Below are positions 18,696 to 27,123 of a stretch of DNA of 64,000 nt, piece after piece (position 1 is the stretch's first letter; every line of letters begins with the position of its first letter). The notes below the pieces were generated by a model. That model was not told the origin of the DNA. It searched no databases and saw only the letters and a list, made by a program, of their open reading frames with translations. A program made the position numbers and the translations under genes. The stretch comes from Corynebacterium dentalis. Its GTDB lineage: Bacteria > Actinomycetota > Actinomycetes > Mycobacteriales > Mycobacteriaceae. The stretch spans positions 248,001-312,000 of the forward strand of contig NZ_OCTS01000002.1 of assembly GCF_900232865.1 (NCBI RefSeq), read 5' to 3'.

Positions 18696-18714
18696 AAAGG
18701 GTAGGCTAACCTAT
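18696..18714. promoter_or_regulatory. DtxR box upstream of the monooxygenase-NRPS genes
   Basis: 15 of 19 matches to the DtxR palindrome, with GTAGGCTAACCTA intact in the centre. It lies between the stop of the exporter subunit (18746) and the monooxygenase start (18645), suggesting an iron-repressed internal promoter for the two core biosynthetic genes. Confidence 0.82.
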
Positions 18715-18745
18715 CTTACATTGCTCGACAACCCCCAGTCGGGAA

Positions 18746-20434
18746 TTACTCACCCCTCGTCCGCAAACTCCCAGCTAGAGGCTTCACATCAACTACGTCC
18801 TCGGCTACCGACCGGAAGGCCCTCCCCACACACAGGACCACCGTGGTACGCCCGCGGCGAATATCTCTCACCGCACGCGCCACTTTCATGCCCGTCATTG
18901 AATCCACTGACGAGACCGGATCAACCATCACCAACATCTCCGGATCTGCCAGTAGCGCTCGCGCTAGTCCCAGTCGTTGCCGCTGACCACCGGAAAGATT
19001 GCGCGCACCTTCGGTGAGCTCGTGATCCAATACCCCGGCTGAATGAGCCGCCCCCGGCGCCAGTTCATCGAGCCCTAAGGCGTTAAAAATGTCTACTGCA
19101 TCCTCCGCCCCGCCCTCTCCAGAGCTCCGCAGCACGGCCTGCCCCATTGTGTCCCCAAACAATGCCGGCTTCCGAGGCTCGGCAAGCACAGCGGAACGCA
19201 CATCGTCTACCGAGATCTCGCAAATATCGCGCCCACGGATTCGGAGAGATTGAGGCTGCGAATCGGTTAGGGGACCAAGCTCCATCGACTCCCCCGCGAC
19301 CAACGCGTCCACCAGAGCATCTGCCCATGCGGCTGAACAGTGGACCACCGTCAACCGCCCTTCGGCGAACGCCACGGGAGCCAGCTCTGATCCCTCGGCC
19401 TCACCGTCCCCACCGCGCACAATAATCGCCGGTTTCCCTACCTGAGCAAGCGGCACACCCTGCCCCTTCCGGAGCGGCTGGGCTTCCGCCACGCGCTGCA
19501 GCCTCCGAACGGAAGCCCTCGCCAGCCCAATGAAGCGCGGCATTCTGCTGCACTGCCGCATCGGCTCCGCGATAAATTGTGACAGCGCCACCACGGTGAC
19601 CAGCTCCCCCAACGTCACATCGCCGGAAATGGTCCGATAGCCCGCGTACAGGCCCACCGCACTCAGCAACAGCACATTGCTGCCCATCGCCACTGCTTCA
19701 TAACCGCCGCTGACCCACGCGAGCTTCCGAGCATCCGCACACGCCTCTTCAGATTTGCGCGCATATCCACGGTAGGCCGGATGCGCGCCAGCCACTCCCG
19801 AGATCACCGGCAGCCCCTGCAGAATGTCGGTCATGCGCGCGGTCACTCTCGCGAGCAGAGTTTGTTGCCGCTCCGCGCGGCGTTCAATAATCTGAGACAG
19901 CCGGTGCAGGACCATCAACACCACCGCGCTGAGCACCAACACCACCACTCCCAGTGGCAGATCAATCAGCGCCAGAACAATCGTGCAGAAAATGGCTCCC
20001 ACCAGCGCACTGATCCCCACCGGGACCACTTCGATGATGTCTACCGCCTGCACCACGTCTTCACCCACCACCGTGGGCAATTCCTGGCGAGGCAGACTGT
20101 CCGCATCGTCGGAATGCCCACCATGGCTCACCACCTGCGAGGTGATGCCTGCCCGCAATTCACATACGTTTCGAGCCGACGTAGCCTGCAGTATCCGGAA
20201 CCCTGTCTGCCAGCTCACAGACACCGTCGCCAGCGTGGCGCCTAAGGCTGCGATTCCACCCACCAGGTGCCACACATTCTCGCTAGCGATAAGACTGTGC
20301 GCCAACCATCCCAGTAACACCGCAATCATGGCTTCTGCCACGTGGTAGATGCTCAGCAACAAACCACTCAGGGCCATCGCGCGAGAATTTTTTCTGACCA
20401 GCCCGCGCAGCGTCACCACCTTGTTGTTAGACAC
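18746..20434 (-). CDS. ABC exporter subunit with degenerate ATP-binding motifs (siderophore export half-transporter 1)
   Basis: 562 residues: six-helix ABC exporter membrane domain (about 15-310), then a nucleotide-binding domain. In the NBD the Walker A is unrecognisable (the expected place reads FAEGRLTVVHCSAAWADAL), and the Walker B ends MLVMVDPVSS, with Asp-Pro where Asp-Glu is usual. The signature LSGGQRQRLGLARALL is perfect. It must pair with the neighbouring half-transporter, whose defects are complementary. I chose the GTG at 20432-20434, with GGGGAGG 7 nt upstream; the gene overlaps the partner's 3' end by 8 bp. It corresponds in place and type to the coelichelin exporters CchG/CchI. 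Export of the apo-siderophore is inferred. Confidence 0.9.
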   Translation of the reverse strand: MSNNKVVTLRGLVRKNSRAMALSGLLLSIYHVAEAMIAVLLGWLAHSLIASENVWHLVGGIAALGATLATVSVSWQTGFRILQATSARNVCELRAGITSQVVSHGGHSDDADSLPRQELPTVVGEDVVQAVDIIEVVPVGISALVGAIFCTIVLALIDLPLGVVVLVLSAVVLMVLHRLSQIIERRAERQQTLLARVTARMTDILQGLPVISGVAGAHPAYRGYARKSEEACADARKLAWVSGGYEAVAMGSNVLLLSAVGLYAGYRTISGDVTLGELVTVVALSQFIAEPMRQCSRMPRFIGLARASVRRLQRVAEAQPLRKGQGVPLAQVGKPAIIVRGGDGEAEGSELAPVAFAEGRLTVVHCSAAWADALVDALVAGESMELGPLTDSQPQSLRIRGRDICEISVDDVRSAVLAEPRKPALFGDTMGQAVLRSSGEGGAEDAVDIFNALGLDELAPGAAHSAGVLDHELTEGARNLSGGQRQRLGLARALLADPEMLVMVDPVSSVDSMTGMKVARAVRDIRRGRTTVVLCVGRAFRSVAEDVVDVKPLAGSLRTRGE

Positions 20435-22244
20435 GTGCCTGCCTCCCCTGCTCATTCCAGGCGGTCCACATATCGGCATATGTTCCGTTACTTGCTGCCA
20501 GCTCCTCGTGCGTACCTGTTTCCACCACGCGCCCGCGCTCCATCACCACCACGCTATCGGCTGTGGTTGCTTGACTGAGCCGGTGCGCAATCACCATCGC
20601 CGTCCGTCCGCGGATCGCCGCGCGGGCAGCGTCCTCCAAGGAAATCGAAAAGGCCTCGTGTGGTTGCTGTGTTTCCTCGAGGTCACCGTCATCTTCGGCC
20701 GTTGATTCGTCAAGAATGACGACGCCAGCCCGAGACAGCGCCACCCTGGCCAGCGCCAGACGCTGTGCCGCCACCGCATCTACGTGCAGGCCCCCTTCGC
20801 CCAGCATTGTGTCCAGGCCCTGCTTGTCGCCATGGGACAAGGATGTGCACCAATCTTCCGCACCGGTTCGGCGCAGCGCATCCCATATTTCTGCGTCGCT
20901 GGCACCTTCGGCTGCCAGCAGGAGATTATCGCGCAAACTCATCGCGAAGACGAAGTTTTCCTGGGAGGCAACGCAAAAGATCGAGCTTCTTTCTTGCGAA
21001 CTCATCTCCACCACGTCACGCCCCCCAACGGTGATCACACCCGGCTCTGCCATCTCGAGGGCTCCGGAGACAATTCCCGCAACCGTGGACTTGCCAGCTC
21101 CCGATCCGCCGACCACGCATACCGTGCACCCCGCAGGGATGTGGAACGCCAGGTCATGCAAGATCTCTGGGCCACCCTCGTACCGATAATTCAGGCCCTT
21201 GACCTCCACAGCTGGACTCTGCCGGTGCGAGGAGTAGTCATCAATCGGCTGTGGCGTATCCGCACCCGCGGAGCGAATGAGTCCCACGATGCGACCCAAG
21301 GCCGCCCCGCTGCGCTGCAGTTCATCAAAGGTGAACAGGATCGTGCCGATCGGCACGAACTGACGGTGGAACAGAATCAACGCTGCCGAGATCTCGCCCA
21401 CCGTCACCACATCCTCGCGGAAGAGCAACCAGCCAACGACAGACAGGGCTGACAACCCCATGAACTCCGCGAAGTTCTCCCGCGCCACCAGCCCAGAAAA
21501 CACACGAAACGCAGCGATCGATTCGTCCCGCGAAGCCCGCGCGTAGCGCCTGGTGAGGCCCTGGCGGCTATCCACCAGCCGATGCGAACGAACCGAACGA
21601 ATGCCCTCCATAGAACCTTGCAAGGAACCGATGACACCGGCTTCCAGTTCGCGTTGGCGTCGATACAAAGGGGCAGAACGAGGAAGATACCACCGCAACC
21701 CCAGCGCATAGAACGGAATCCCGCACAGCCCCGCCAACGCGAGGCGCCAATCCAACCCCGCGATTCCAGCGCTGGCCACCACGACCATCACCAGCGCGCT
21801 GAGGGTCGATGGAACCGACTTGCGGGCACTGCTCACCAGCGCGGCGACATCCGCACCAACTCGGCCCAGCACCTCTCCCCGGCCCAGGGACTCCACCGTG
21901 GTGGGAGGCAGATTCAGCACCGCGGCTACGGCGCGCTCACGCAACTTCGCAACTACCTGGGCAATCGTCACACCCGTCAGAGCCTCGGCAAGGCCAGCGA
22001 CAACGGCAGTACCAACACACGCCACGGCAGCCCAGACAATCACCTTCAGCACGCCAGACTTGCCGTCACCAGCGGCTACCGCATCGATGACGCTGGCCAG
22101 CAGATAGATGGGTACCAGAGAGAGCAAGGCACCGGCGAAAGTGAACAGCACCGCACTAATTGCTGGAGTTGCGGTGCGACGGAGCAGGCGGCCAATCTCC
22201 GCAGCGGACTCACCAGGCGAAGCAGTGGGAAGTACGGCACTCAC
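20427..22244 (-). CDS. ABC exporter subunit with intact Walker motifs but lost signature (siderophore export half-transporter 2)
   Basis: 605 residues: exporter membrane domain (about 25-325) and NBD. Walker A GGSGAGKST and Walker B GVVILDEST are intact, and the H-loop is in VIAHRLS. The signature position reads VDAVAAQRLALARVAL instead of LSGGQ. This complements the partner at 18746-20434, giving one functional composite ATP site. The start is GTG at 22242-22244, directly after the TAA of the MbtH-like gene (no spacer), so translation is likely coupled. Part of the mbtH-exporter operon behind the DtxR box at 22559. Confidence 0.9.
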   Translation of the reverse strand: MSAVLPTASPGESAAEIGRLLRRTATPAISAVLFTFAGALLSLVPIYLLASVIDAVAAGDGKSGVLKVIVWAAVACVGTAVVAGLAEALTGVTIAQVVAKLRERAVAAVLNLPPTTVESLGRGEVLGRVGADVAALVSSARKSVPSTLSALVMVVVASAGIAGLDWRLALAGLCGIPFYALGLRWYLPRSAPLYRRQRELEAGVIGSLQGSMEGIRSVRSHRLVDSRQGLTRRYARASRDESIAAFRVFSGLVARENFAEFMGLSALSVVGWLLFREDVVTVGEISAALILFHRQFVPIGTILFTFDELQRSGAALGRIVGLIRSAGADTPQPIDDYSSHRQSPAVEVKGLNYRYEGGPEILHDLAFHIPAGCTVCVVGGSGAGKSTVAGIVSGALEMAEPGVITVGGRDVVEMSSQERSSIFCVASQENFVFAMSLRDNLLLAAEGASDAEIWDALRRTGAEDWCTSLSHGDKQGLDTMLGEGGLHVDAVAAQRLALARVALSRAGVVILDESTAEDDGDLEETQQPHEAFSISLEDAARAAIRGRTAMVIAHRLSQATTADSVVVMERGRVVETGTHEELAASNGTYADMWTAWNEQGRQARV

Positions 22245-22475
22245 TTAAGCGTGAGACTTTCCTGCCGGTTGCAAGGTGGTCCACTCGAGGTCGATGAACT
22301 CCATCGCCTCGTCCCGCGATACCCCACCGTCTACGCCACGGGAAGGATCTCCCAGTGCCACAGTCCATCCGTCTGGCACAGCGGCGAACGTAGGCCACAA
22401 CGAGTACTGTCCCTCGTCGTTGATAAGGGCGAAAAAGCTGCCCTGTTCGTCATCAAACGGGTTGCTAGACAACAC
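22245..22475 (-). CDS. MbtH-like protein, NRPS adenylation-domain partner (CchK-type)
   Basis: 76 residues with the family pattern: NPFDDEQGSFFALINDEGQ, then SLWP, VPDGW and the C-terminal region around EAMEFIDLEWTTLQP. Such proteins bind adenylation domains and aid their folding or activity; here the partner should be the NRPS encoded at 6182-17104. The GTG start at 22473-22475 has AAGGAG just upstream. It is the first gene of an operon with the two exporter subunits, preceded by a DtxR box. Confidence 0.95.
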   Translation of the reverse strand: MLSSNPFDDEQGSFFALINDEGQYSLWPTFAAVPDGWTVALGDPSRGVDGGVSRDEAMEFIDLEWTTLQPAGKSHA

Positions 22476-22558
22476 GCGCTCCTTGTCTCATGATGCAGAA
22501 GTACTGAATTTCCATACTGACTTGAGCGAAGCATGAGCACAAGTGCAGCAAACAAGAC

Positions 22559-22577
22559 TCAACTTAGCATAACCTAA
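22559..22577. promoter_or_regulatory. DtxR box upstream of the mbtH-exporter operon
   Basis: Read on the minus strand it matches the DtxR consensus at 15 of 19 positions (TTAGGTTATGCTAA in the first 14). It is 84 bp upstream of the MbtH-like start and 42 bp beyond the importer ATPase stop, so it marks a separate iron-regulated promoter inside the island. Confidence 0.8.
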
Positions 22578-22618
22578 CTTGGAGGTCTACCGCCCAAGGC
22601 TGCACTCACCCCAAGGCC

Positions 22619-23410
22619 CTAGGACTGCGACAGCGTGCCGCGGGGAACGATCACGGGAGAATTGCCCCGCGGATCTTCCCATACCTCGGCGTTGAGACCA
22701 TAGGCCTCCTGCAGCACCGACGAGGTCAGTGCCTCCGTAGGCGAGCCCGTCACAATCTGCCGCCCGCCCTTCATCACCACGAGCCGATCCGAGTACTGCC
22801 CAGCCAGCATGAGATCGTGCAACACGGTGATGACAGTCTTGCCATCAGCCGCCAGACCGCGCGCGAGTTCGAGAATCTCGATGGCGTGAGCCGGGTCGAG
22901 GAACGTCGTGGGTTCGTCGAGCAGCACCACCGGGGTGTTCTGTGCGAGCACCATGGCCATCCACACGCGCTGGCGCTGTCCACCGGACAGTTCCGCGACC
23001 TTTCGTCTGGCCAGGTGTGCGGTATCGGTGCGCTCGAGAGCCTTACCGATGGTCTCATTATCCGACGCCGAGCCCGCCGACCACCAATACTTCCGGTGTG
23101 GGTGCCGACCCCTCTCCACCAGCTCGCCGACGGTGAGTCCCTCAGGACACACGGGGTGCTGCGGCAGCAGCGCCACTCGAGTGGCTGCCTCGCGTGCGCT
23201 GAGCTGATGCAGCGGCTGTCCGTCGATCTCCACGCTTCCCTTGGTGGGGGTCAGCAGGCGGGATAGCGCCTTGAGGAAGGTCGACTTGCCGCACCCGTTG
23301 GGGCCGAGGAACGTGGTGACCTCGCCAGGCTGGGCATTCAAGCTCATGTCGTGAACGATCGTGGGGCCTTCGCCGTAGGCGACGCTCACATTATCCGCTG
23401 AGATCTTCAT
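22619..23410 (-). CDS. Iron-siderophore ABC importer ATPase (FepC/FecE type, CchE-type)
   Basis: 263 residues with the full ATPase motif set: Walker A GPNGCGKST near residue 37, signature LSGGQRQR, Walker B VVLLDEPTTFLD and switch His in VLHD. The ATG at 23408-23410 (MKISADNVSVAYGEG) has GGAGAGG inside the end of the upstream permease gene; the permease stop lies 2 bp upstream. The same frame stays open far upstream, but that part is antisense-like noise overlapping the permease and is not coding. It energises the two permeases at 23413-25625. Confidence 0.95.
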   Translation of the reverse strand: MKISADNVSVAYGEGPTIVHDMSLNAQPGEVTTFLGPNGCGKSTFLKALSRLLTPTKGSVEIDGQPLHQLSAREAATRVALLPQHPVCPEGLTVGELVERGRHPHRKYWWSAGSASDNETIGKALERTDTAHLARRKVAELSGGQRQRVWMAMVLAQNTPVVLLDEPTTFLDPAHAIEILELARGLAADGKTVITVLHDLMLAGQYSDRLVVMKGGRQIVTGSPTEALTSSVLQEAYGLNAEVWEDPRGNSPVIVPRGTLSQS

Positions 23411-23412
23411 GA

Positions 23413-24519
23413 TTATTGTCCTCTCCCTACACCCTGTGCACGTGAATAACTCCACACCAGCCAGACCAGCGCGGGACCACCGATGACGGCCGTAACCAGC
23501 CCCACCGGTGCAGCAAACGGCAGCCAACCCGCAATGACGGAGCATCCCATGAGAATGGCAGCTCCTGCTGCGGACGCGCCGATAGCCGGCGGGACGGGAG
23601 ACTTGGCCACCAGTTTTGCCACCTGCGGTGCCACCAATGCGATGAATCCAATGGGTCCGACGAAGGAGACCACCACGGCCACCAGACCCGTCGCAGAGAT
23701 GAGGATGGTGGTCCGCACCCGCTGGACTTCCACTCCGAGGGTGGCGATGGTGGCGTCGTCGTGCGCCAGCAACGGGATCTGACGCGCCACCGTCAGGCCC
23801 AGCAGAACAAACGGCAACAGGCCCAACACCATGGGCAGCAGCGCCTCCGTGCGGACGAAGCCGGTCGATCCCGCCATCCAGGTTTGCGCCTCCGCGGCGC
23901 GTGCCAGCTGGGCATTCTGCATGAAGAAGTAAACCAACGCCTGGGTGAGGAAGGACAGCGCCAGGCCGACGATGATGACCTGCTGCGAGGATCCCAATCC
24001 TCCCAGAATCAGCAGCACGATCACGAAGATGGTCGCGCCCACCAGGGCCAGCAGTGCGCGCCACCAGTAGGTCGGAACAGCCTCGCTCCACACTGGGCGG
24101 GTCAAGACGGTGCCAGCGACAACCATCACCGTGGCACCGCCCGAAACACCCAAGAAGTCCGGGCTGGCCAGTGGGTTTCGCGCCATTGTTTGCGTCCAGG
24201 AGCCGGCCATGCCCAGCACAGCCCCGACGATGACCGTGGCAATCGCCACCGGCAATCGAAGGTCCCACACCACACTGATGGCCTGTCGGGTTCCTCCGCC
24301 GAACAGCACCTCGACGACCTCGAGCGGGCTCAGCTGCAAAGAACCTTGCCCCAGCATCACGCAGTAGCAGAACGCAGTGATCAGCAGGAAAAAGACGACG
24401 CTGGCTGCGGAACGCTGCTTACGAGCGCGCTTGTGTGCCGCCAGCTCGCGCAATGGGTTCGTGTCGTGGGTTTCCTTATGCGCATCGTTATAAGTTTTAT
24501 TGTGGGCAGTCTGACTCAT
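23413..24519 (-). CDS. Iron-siderophore ABC importer permease (FecCD family, second permease)
   Basis: 368 residues, FecCD/BtuC fold with about nine or ten hydrophobic helices after a ~35-residue polar N-terminus. Family segments: RLPVAIATVIVGAVLGMAG, TMARNPLASPDFLGVSGGA and SFVGPIGFIALVAPQVAKL. Its ATG overlaps the upstream permease stop as ATGA (24516-24519), showing translational coupling. It forms the transmembrane heterodimer with the protein of 24516-25625. Confidence 0.95.
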   Translation of the reverse strand: MSQTAHNKTYNDAHKETHDTNPLRELAAHKRARKQRSAASVVFFLLITAFCYCVMLGQGSLQLSPLEVVEVLFGGGTRQAISVVWDLRLPVAIATVIVGAVLGMAGSWTQTMARNPLASPDFLGVSGGATVMVVAGTVLTRPVWSEAVPTYWWRALLALVGATIFVIVLLILGGLGSSQQVIIVGLALSFLTQALVYFFMQNAQLARAAEAQTWMAGSTGFVRTEALLPMVLGLLPFVLLGLTVARQIPLLAHDDATIATLGVEVQRVRTTILISATGLVAVVVSFVGPIGFIALVAPQVAKLVAKSPVPPAIGASAAGAAILMGCSVIAGWLPFAAPVGLVTAVIGGPALVWLVWSYSRAQGVGRGQ

Positions 24520-25625
24520 CGTGTGACCGCCTCGTAGTTCTTCTTATTTCGACGCCATCTCATGCGTGGCAAGCGCTCACGCACCGTGGCGATCATGATT
24601 GGCGCACCCACGATGGCCACGAGGATGGACATCTCCACTTCGTTGGGCTGCATGATGAAACGGCCACCGATATCCGCTGCGAGCAGCGCGGCAGCACCCG
24701 TCAAGGCAGTCGGGATAAGAAGTCTAGTGAGAGCGGGTCCGGTGAACCGACGGATCACGTGCGGGGCCGCGAAGCCGAGAAACGTGACTAGGCCGACCGT
24801 TGCCGTGGCTGAACCAGCCAGTACGACGATCGCCAGGCCTGCTGCCCACCGCACGTTCTGCGGAGACACGCCCAGCGCCGAAGCTGCTTCCTCACCCATG
24901 GCGAGCAAGTCCAGCGGCTTAGCTACGAAGAGGGCGACCAGCGTTCCGAGCACCAGGCCGGTTGCAGCGATGGTGGCGTCATCGAGGCCCCGTCCTGCAG
25001 TGGATCCCACCGACCAGCGACGCAATCCTTCCAGCGTGTCCGAGGAATACAGGCTCATCAGGTTAGCCGCCGCCTGGAGACCAAACGTCACGCCGACGCC
25101 GACGAGCACCAGCGTGAGCGGATCTCGGGACACCCGCGAGACCAGCAGCACCACCGCCATCGAGCACGCCGCTCCGACCAAGCCGAACAGCGCGCGCTGA
25201 CCAATGGTGGGCGCCCACCCCGCGGTCAGGGCCAATGCCACGGCGAACCCGGCGCCGGCATTGATGCCGATCAAGCCCGGGTCAGCTAGTGGATTGCGCG
25301 TCCACACCTGGGCGATCGCGCCAGCGATGGAGATCGAGGCCCCAACGCCCATCGCCAGCAGCGTGCGCGGCAGACGCAGGTTCCAGACAATTCCATAATC
25401 ATCGGAACTCAGTCCTTCAGGCAGCACAACGCGGTCTGCATTGGGACCGAGTGCAAGGATGGATATGACGTCGGAAACAGAAAGCGACCGGGATCCAAGG
25501 AATATGGAGGCGATGGCCAACCCCACCAACAGGAAAGTCGCCACGGCGATGAATGCCACCGGCTGGCGACGAGACAGACTTTCGCTGACAGCCGGCCTGC
25601 TTTGAATTCCTAGATCTGCGGTCAC
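24516..25625 (-). CDS. Iron-siderophore ABC importer permease (FecCD family, first permease)
   Basis: About 369 residues, FecCD family: RLPRTLLAMGVGASISIAGA, TRNPLADPGLIGINAGAGF and GLVTFLGFAAPHVIRRF. I chose the GTG at 25623-25625. An in-frame GTG at 25653-25655 is possible, but it lies in the stem of a perfect hairpin (25651-25673). Neither start has a good Shine-Dalgarno. It lies downstream of the binding-protein gene in the same operon. Confidence 0.93.
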   Translation of the reverse strand: MTADLGIQSRPAVSESLSRRQPVAFIAVATFLLVGLAIASIFLGSRSLSVSDVISILALGPNADRVVLPEGLSSDDYGIVWNLRLPRTLLAMGVGASISIAGAIAQVWTRNPLADPGLIGINAGAGFAVALALTAGWAPTIGQRALFGLVGAACSMAVVLLVSRVSRDPLTLVLVGVGVTFGLQAAANLMSLYSSDTLEGLRRWSVGSTAGRGLDDATIAATGLVLGTLVALFVAKPLDLLAMGEEAASALGVSPQNVRWAAGLAIVVLAGSATATVGLVTFLGFAAPHVIRRFTGPALTRLLIPTALTGAAALLAADIGGRFIMQPNEVEMSILVAIVGAPIMIATVRERLPRMRWRRNKKNYEAVTR

Positions 25626-25650
25626 AGTAACTCTATGAGATGCACTACAT

Positions 25651-25673
25651 GTCACCCCGAGCGACGGGGTGAC
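25651..25673 (-). promoter_or_regulatory. Perfect hairpin between the binding-protein and permease genes
   Basis: Arms GTCACCCCG and CGGGGTGAC (9 bp, fully complementary) with a 5-nt loop. No T-run follows on the minus strand, so it does not look like a full intrinsic terminator. It may stabilise the upstream mRNA 3' end and raise the binding protein relative to the permeases. Confidence 0.65.
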
Positions 25674-25679
25674 AGATGC

Positions 25680-26636
25680 CTACTTGAGGGCTTCGCCGAA
25701 CTTGTTGGCGGCCCAAGGGATGGTGACAGGGTTCGGCATGCTCATGGCGTTACCGACTTCCTCGTTCAGCCACACGACCTTGTCCTGGCGAACGATGTCC
25801 AAGTTGCTGAAGGTTGGGTCTTTCTTCAGAGTGTCTGCAGCGCCCTGGTAATCCAGAACGAACAGGTAGTCCACATCGTTGAGGTCGCTGTAGTTCTCTG
25901 GAGCGATGTCGCGGTAGAACTCACCGCCTTCACCTTCCAGGGACTGCGGGATCTCGAAGCCGAGACTCTCGATGAACTGGCCGCGTCCGTCGCCGGAGGT
26001 GTAGAGGCCGATCTTGCCGTCGTAAGGCATGACAATGGCGGCACGCTTGCCCTTTAGCTCTGGGTGCGAATCAATGAACTTCTCGAAAGACTCTTCGGTT
26101 TCCTCGATTAGTTGCTGGCCCTTATCTTCCTTGTCAACGGCCTTGGCGATGGTAGCTACCTGATCACGCCAAGGAATCTGCCAGTCCTCGGCCCCTTCTG
26201 GCTTTACAGTGGTGGGGGCAATATTCTCCAAGGCTTTCTTCGCCTGGGTATCGACAGCCTGGTTGACGGCGATGATCTGGGTGGGGTCAGATGCGCTGAT
26301 CTGCTCCAGAATGTCAGCGGTAAAACCGGACGAAGTGTTGTAAACCACATCGGGCTTAGCGTCACCGATCAAATCCTGAGACCATGGGCCCACGCCGTTT
26401 TCTGGCACGGTTCCCTCGGTGCCCCACGGCGCAACGAGGGAAGGGGTGATTCCCAAAGCGAGCAAGGTATCAGCGTCACCGAGACCCACGGATGCAATGC
26501 GAGCATCGGTGTTCTCACCGGTGTTGGCTGAATCTTCGTTGTCACCGCGGGAGCAACCCGTCAGTACGAGGGATGATGCTGTGACAACCGCCGCAACTTT
26601 CAGTGCTGCACGGCGAGAAAAAATCCGGGAGGACAT
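25680..26636 (-). CDS. Iron-siderophore ABC transporter substrate-binding lipoprotein (CchF-type)
   Basis: 318 residues, FepB-type binding protein with Sec/lipoprotein signal (SRRAALKVAAVVTASSLVL, lipobox LTGC with Cys at residue 28). Landmarks: RIASVGLGDADTLLALGITP and KPDVVYNTSSGFTADILEQI. The ATG at 26634-26636 has AAAGGAG upstream. It heads the importer operon (binding protein, two permeases, ATPase), with a DtxR-like box at 26699. It is clearly different in sequence from the other binding protein at 3089-4105, so the two may differ in ligand. Confidence 0.94.
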   Translation of the reverse strand: MSSRIFSRRAALKVAAVVTASSLVLTGCSRGDNEDSANTGENTDARIASVGLGDADTLLALGITPSLVAPWGTEGTVPENGVGPWSQDLIGDAKPDVVYNTSSGFTADILEQISASDPTQIIAVNQAVDTQAKKALENIAPTTVKPEGAEDWQIPWRDQVATIAKAVDKEDKGQQLIEETEESFEKFIDSHPELKGKRAAIVMPYDGKIGLYTSGDGRGQFIESLGFEIPQSLEGEGGEFYRDIAPENYSDLNDVDYLFVLDYQGAADTLKKDPTFSNLDIVRQDKVVWLNEEVGNAMSMPNPVTIPWAANKFGEALK

Positions 26637-26698
26637 CCGACTCCTTTGGAGTGTGTGTGGAGGTGACTAAGTCACCAATTCATTAAGGTTGCCCTAAT

Positions 26699-26717
26699 AA
26701 TAGCGAGGCTATCCTAA
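26699..26717. promoter_or_regulatory. Possible DtxR box upstream of the importer operon
   Basis: 12 of 19 matches to the DtxR palindrome (AGGCTA and CCTAA are kept), 63 bp upstream of the ATG at 26636. A TATTAT that could serve as -10 lies nearby on the minus strand. A second partial match occurs at about 26683-26697. It is weaker than the boxes at 5126, 18696 and 22559. Confidence 0.55.
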
Positions 26718-26880
26718 CTATACAAATCCCTGAGAACTGCGGACATTTTCCTGCCATGCCGTCACTTCGGCGCGGGCGGACAATGCCATACATCCCGCGA
26801 TCCACGGCCATCGCGCATCCGGCCACGCCGACCATCCCCCCGGCGACGAACGCCCACGCCATCGAATCCACCACCGCCTG

Positions 26881-27123
26881 TCACACGTGAAAAGCCGGAA
26901 TTTTCAAAAGTCGCGATGCTAGCCCCACTAGAGCAAATCCCAACCCGGGCAGCAAAAGCCAGAGCTTCCGAGGAGCGCCCAGAGGCAACGCAAGCACGGC
27001 AGTCACGGCGACCGAAGAGGCCGTCGCCGACTCCACGAGAAAAAACGGCAGCTCCCGCAATGCGACGAAGGAGGCGGATGTACCCCCGTGCCGTCGAACG
27101 TCAATCAAAGACCGAAAGCTCAC
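26881..27123 (-). CDS. Hypothetical small membrane protein
   Basis: 80-residue frame starting GTG, not recognised. It contains two hydrophobic stretches (residues 37-50, SSVAVTAVLALPLG, and 54-73, KLWLLLPGLGFALVGLASRL), so a two-helix membrane protein is possible. Its GTG overlaps the stop of a 41-residue frame (27120-27245) as GTGA. Together the two frames could be a small operon or the remnant of one frameshifted gene. No homology is apparent to me. Confidence 0.35.
   Translation of the reverse strand: MSFRSLIDVRRHGGTSASFVALRELPFFLVESATASSVAVTAVLALPLGAPRKLWLLLPGLGFALVGLASRLLKIPAFHV

Noticed and set aside
23411..24268. Upstream extension of the importer ATPase frame
   Set aside because: It overlaps the permease gene in another frame and encodes Gly/Arg-rich noise; the real start is the ATG at 23410 with its own ribosome-binding site.
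26683..26874. 63-codon minus-strand frame upstream of the importer operon
   Set aside because: It runs through the promoter and DtxR-like box of the binding-protein gene and has only one weak hydrophobic stretch; not counted as a gene.
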